Shown here: positions 58,901-64,000 of the stretch, piece after piece
How the letters are laid out: each line of letters begins with the position of its first letter
How positions within the stretch are numbered: position 1 is the stretch's first letter
Assembly (NCBI GenBank): GCA_035041965.1
Contig: JAPYMA010002474.1
Span: 1 to 64,000 of the forward strand
DNA: 64,000 bases
Source of the DNA: Anisakis pegreffii
Lineage: Eukaryota; Nematoda; Chromadorea; Rhabditida; Anisakidae
Direction of reading: 5' to 3'
Notes under the pieces: model-generated
What the model was told of the DNA's origin: nothing
Databases searched by the model: none
What the model saw: the letters and a program-made list of their open reading frames with translations, nothing else
Program-made: the position numbers and the translations under genes

Positions 58901-61900
58901 TAGAATTTCGAGTGAACCTCTGTAGGTTATAAATTCATTTATCTGTTCATTTGAGAAGCGAAAAAAGTGGCAGAATATGACGATTCACTCAATCAGCACA
59001 GCTTGAACGTGACTCGATGATTATCGTCGTGTGAATGAATATATCAACTTTATCAATAAACTGAGTGGTGCACTTTTCGGTTTCGAACATGAAACAATAA
59101 TCTAGACAATTCGATATTCCAGGCTACGGAAGAACGATAATATTTTCAATAGCTCGCTAAAAAAAACATTGAAATAAAACTGATAACAAAAACTGCTCAT
59201 ACTAAAGTGATAATCTACATGATGAATAGATGGATCAGATGAAATAAAGAACTCATCATTCGAGACAAGTTGAAGCAGAATCTCAAACCAGTTTTCGGAA
59301 AAAAATTACGGACCTATATATAAACTGAGAGCATCACTGAAGAAAATTTTTTGGGAGGGATCCGCTGATGGGGCGGAAAGTGCTAACGGAGGTGGACATA
59401 AACTTTCAGAGTTTCATTCAGAAGGGGATACATTCGGACAAATGCAGTATATATTTTTGTCGCGGTTTTTTTCCAGAAGATGAATATAAATGAACAATTT
59501 ATTTGAGTGAGAGTAGCTGCCACCATACTTGAAATTGTCAAAGTCGATCAACCGAAAATTAAATTAGCTAACAAATATGCAAAAGAGCAGAGTAAATGCA
59601 CCTATTGCTATCGCTCTAACACTTATTGCTTCACCAAACACATACAAATTAATCGTAACTCAAATTACGAATTAATTCTTTGCCGCGTAAATAAGTTGTT
59701 CATTCAATTAATGTGACTCATTCTCAATAAGTTCCATTTCCATTGCAATGCAATTAAATCAACAACATATATAAATCAAATTAAGTGGATACAGTAATAC
59801 TGAAACAAACAGCATTCCAACCAATCGTATAAAATGACTAATTTTTGCAATCAACCATTCAGTATTAATCATATTCTTATCGCTTTAACTACTGCAATCA
59901 CAAATAATAGACATTGAAATTCAAACTGAATTCAAGGTTACCAACGCGCCAAAAAATCTTCTCAAGAGACAATGATAATAAAGATTCGTCAACTGTTATT
60001 AACAAATGAAAACTAAAACTTGTAAAGCTCTTACCATTTGCTACTTACTAGAAGAATTATTAAATCGGAAATAATATAATATACCACACCGCACAGATAT
60101 ATAACGGATGAATGAATGTTCCCGCAGAATGAAAGCAACCAAAAACTGACGAAATAAACTGATAGTCGTCGTAGCAAGCAGAGTGAAACGAATGACTGAG
60201 TTAACGTGATGATGGAGAAAAAACAGAATTTTTTTTCAAGTTGAGTTTAGAAGTAGCAAACGTTGAGTTAAACGTTAAAAGCGCTTTACTTAAAGATCGA
60301 CGACACTAAGAGCCAACTGGATGCTGATCTAGTGCTGGTGCAACGTGGCCGTTTATGCTGCACGTTTAAGTGCACAAGCACCATAATGCGTTCGTTCCTC
60401 TCTTTTTTTGAAAAGCTCCACACATCGTTTCAACCATTTTCGCATCACTTTTCATCATATGCCCACCCCCTGGTGATTTCCTTTAAATGCAACTCTTAAT
60501 CACACAAACAAATAAATTGACTACAGCCTGCGACCAAATGTAAATCAAATCACTCATCAAATCACACTTCTCTTCTCATTTTTACTGAGTAATCCTCTTC
60601 CCCAGAATACCATTTTCCCTGCCCTTCCCTTCCGAAAACTGTTGTTACTTATTTCCGAGAAACGAACATTCATTTCAACAAGCAAAAATTAATTGAGTTA
60701 TTGTTTCACTGAGAAAATCAGGTGAATTAGACACTTGAATTGATGCGATGATGGCTGGATGGTTGATAAAGCGCGTGCATCTAGTTCCACGTTATTATTA
60801 GAAGAGAGCAGTTAAAAAATTGCATAACTGGGATGAACATAAAACTGAACAGAGCGTAAGTCATACGTATTTGCTGTTAATGCTTGATGTCTTACGGAGC
60901 AGAGCACTAGCAAGCAACCAGTATTATCTCAAAATTAACCTGCCAGTGCAATAAAGGCAAGGTGTTGACACACAGCCATCGGGTGAGCAGTGACTTGTAA
61001 CTAAGTGGCCGAAACACTGTCTCGTTCAAACATTTTAACGTCGAATATAAAATGAGGCTGACAAATAGTCCGTTTAGCACATATTCACTCACATAGTTGC
61101 ATGCGTGTGGTCTGTTACGAGTGCTCACTGACTGCCCAGTTGGTGAATTTCCATTTTTCTTCTTTGGACATTACTCTTGACAACCGAACAATCGATGACA
61201 ATTCAACGTGGATCAGTACAAAACATATGCAAACCTTCCTTTAAAACGGGAACGACTAATTAATGCTTGCTAATATGCTATTAAGCAAAGGAGCGCATAT
61301 TATAAGTAACCAAAACTATTATTTACTCTCTAACACGATCACTATCGCATCAGTGAATAATATTACATGCAGCAGAAGCAATGCATAGTAAAATAGCATA
61401 GAATGATTATATTTTACAGAAGCTGATGTAGCTAGATAGTGGAACTACGAAGTATATTCAACTCAAATCCATTAAGCATCAACCACACCCCATATCCGGT
61501 TGGTTTCGTACATGTCTCATACCCGCCTCTATTCCTCCGCAGTTTTCAAATATCTTATCTAGCTTCATATCACCTCAAATATCGGATCAAATCCTATTCG
61601 ATCTATTTACCAATAAATATTTCTACTCCATTTCTCTATGTTACAATCGTAACTTTACGTCTACTTACACATTCATCTCAATGTTACTTCAGAACAACGA
61701 TCTTCAGAAAACAACTTGACGATTGCATAGTGACTGCGGTTATTCCGCTAAAGTCGACAAGGATCTTATAACATGCTGCCGAAGACCACCTAAGCTAATT
61801 AAGCTATACTGACTGTTGCTATTATAAGAATTGGCATTGCCCATAATATTTGACCAATGCGTGACTATTGCCACCAAATAGCTAACCACTGCAAAGATGA

Positions 61901-64000
61901 TTGTGAGAGCCAATTTTCAAACCAGCCCCTGCCAGATGAATCGAAATCATAATCACTCAAGCAAGAGCCATATTTTCCTTACGTTATTTCGCAATAAGAA
62001 TCAGGAACCCTTTCATCCAAACGTCTTAACATGAATAACATATAAAATTTCAAATAATATTGTATTGTTGAACACAAAATGTAAACATATGATTACGCCA
62101 GTTACAATAATCCAGCATAACTTCACACGCACACTAAAATCCGAGCTCAGTTTACGCAAAATCTACTTTTCAAATAACATTAATCAACTTTTTTACGAAT
62201 GCACAAATAACCTTATAGTTGGAGGTGTATCACCATCTCTCCTCAAACGGAAACATCCTCTTCAATGGCAGTCTCGAGCGCATAATCCGGAAATGAAAGT
62301 TTTTCACCGCTATTTTTTGCACGTAACAGTCATTCATACAAGCAGCTAACGAGCATGAATTTCACCGCCTGCAAGCGTTGACTTTTCATTTTCATGCCCA
62401 GTTGAAGAATATGTTAATCAGGTGCAATTAGATTTGCAGAATCCGAAAATGAGTTCCTTGTTTCCCACCAGACACGTCTTTTAGCGGTACAATTTCGGCA
62501 AACGTTTCTGAATGTTCACAATGGTCCCTCTAACCTTCAAAACACGTTTGCGTCTAATAAAGAGACCTTGTGCTCTATTTCGTCTACTATCTTCATTACT
62601 ACCCCAGCTTTCTTATATCTGTTCAACGATCTCTTCAATATCATTGGTGCTCTGAGATTTGTTGGGTCGCGCATTTGATCGCCTTACGCAGAAGATCGAC
62701 GAAGATGCAGAGAATCTGATTTCAGATTCTTGACTACATTCAAAATATATCTCCTTCACTTGACGTGAGCCAACTACTTCAGGCAGCGTATTCATGCCAA
62801 AAAGGTTGTCTTCCGGATATTAATCATTATTTGTACATTGCGATGCAAAAAAGTGGATTGCTAGATTTCATTTCAAAAGCAAAAGAATTCTATCTGTGAC
62901 TTTAGTTAGTGCTAAACTGACCTCTGATATTAGCAATAACAAGAGTATTGAAATGACAACAACAATAATAATGAAATCCAATTGAATGATAAAAAACGAA
63001 AATTGATGCGAACCGTGCACATCTTTTGGGCTCCTATCGTATTTCATCAACATCGTCAGACATTCAACGATTCATCAAAACCGCATCATCGAACGGTTTT
63101 GCATTCAGCACATCATACTACTGCAGCTTAAGTCCGAAGTCAACTTCTCAGATAAACAATCTACATACGAGCTGGATGATAAAAGCAATACCACGATACG
63201 GTTAGCTGCTGATACAACTTATCGCTGCTAAACATCCATCATCACTGTCAATAACCGTTGTCAATAAAGACACAGTTCTAAATAAGCAAAGATAACTAAT
63301 TATAAATACAAAATAAAATATCGAAGAGAAGTAAAACAAAAAAAGAAAATGTTTTTACATCGCATGATCAAGATACATAGTAAAATTGATGTGATTGATA
63401 AGATTATTAGTATAGTGACGATCGCTTCTCTTTGATGATTAATTCATGAGATGTCGACAGAGGTGAAATTCGTTGAATAGAGTTAGTTAGTTGGAATGCA
63501 AAAATTTTATGTATATTCAAGATCGATTGACAAGATTGTTTCTAAGCGAGATTATCAATTTTAGTGGAGAATATTAAGATGACATTAATAAGAGCGAATG
63601 CAGTCGAATGGAGCAGCTAATAAAAACAGTAGCATTTCGTTATAGATGCTGTCCATAGCTGTCTGTATTACTTGCTGACGCATCGCTTATTGAAACAACC
63701 ATGATGACATTGTTTCATATGATTTCGAATCGCTCAACCCCTCTCTAAATCACACATCATGCCTTGTGCCATTAATAACTAATGAAAAGTGCGAAGAAAT
63801 GCTTTCTCACTCGATTAATGCTTTCATCATCATTTTACTATCATGCAAAGTCGATTATCTGTCCTATTCGCTTCCAGTAACAGAACATCACCACATCAAC
63901 TACTTCAATGCCATTCACTCTCTTTCCCAACCACAACCAACTCTGTCAAAATGACATGACAATAATTTTTACTGATGTTTTTATTATTGTCATTTTTGTC
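55978..64000. other. Eight kilobases without a recognised gene
   Basis: The sequence is AT-rich with short open frames on both strands, none with family motifs or good splice context. It could be upstream sequence or further introns of the minus-strand receptor gene. Simple-sequence patches include TAATAATATTAGTAGTAATA near 56701. Confidence 0.4.

Noticed and set aside
61439..61771. 110-residue plus-strand open frame
   Set aside because: No motif, no splice context and composition typical of noncoding AT-rich DNA.
62613..62795. 60-residue minus-strand open frame ending EEIVEQI
   Set aside because: Composition is plausible for coding, but no family, no clear acceptor and no neighbouring exon; not enough to call.

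Overview
This window is nuclear DNA from an animal, most likely a nematode. It is AT-rich, and its genes are split by many introns that end in TTTCAG/TTTTAG-like acceptors. Several genes have a good acceptor just before the start codon, as expected for spliced-leader trans-splicing. A hairpin element carries the nematode telomere motif TTAGGC, and the proteins read as nematode members of their families. I cannot name the species. All identifications come from reading the translated sequence by eye; no database was searched.

Layout. 1-4.7 kb: repeats (a 270-bp repeat in two full copies plus a fragment, and a 66-bp tandem repeat) and one unplaced exon-like stretch. 4.77-14.15 kb (minus): a TIMELESS/Tof1 replication-fork protein gene, 28 exons mapped, lacking only the first coding exon. 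15.3-15.6 kb: a palindromic MITE, directly followed by the first exon of an RGG-box gene (plus). 19.2-21.0 kb (plus): complete Cdc34/UBE2R-type ubiquitin-conjugating enzyme. 23.2-24.0 kb (plus): complete LSM6. 24-29.8 kb: mostly noncoding, with fragments of hAT-like non-autonomous elements and one small possible membrane-protein ORF. 29.9-30.9 kb (plus): complete dihydrofolate reductase. 31-37.3 kb: noncoding, with repeats and a strong pre-miRNA-like hairpin. 37.4-45.1 kb (minus): the 3' part of a LAR-type receptor tyrosine phosphatase (FN3 domains, transmembrane segment, wedge, active D1, altered D2). Three more coding-like minus-strand exons at 45.5-46.0, 48.1-48.6 and 55.4-56.0 kb are in compatible splice phase and probably extend the same gene upstream. 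56-64 kb: no gene recognised.

The genes are unrelated housekeeping and signalling genes: fork protection, ubiquitin conjugation, mRNA decay/splicing, folate metabolism and axon guidance/adhesion. They do not form an operon; the three close plus-strand genes are about 2-6 kb apart. The most interesting points are the four exon-pair modules in the TIMELESS C-terminal half, all with identical intron phases; the unusual upstream exons of the receptor phosphatase; a possible TM-skipping terminal exon in that gene; and the miRNA-like hairpin.
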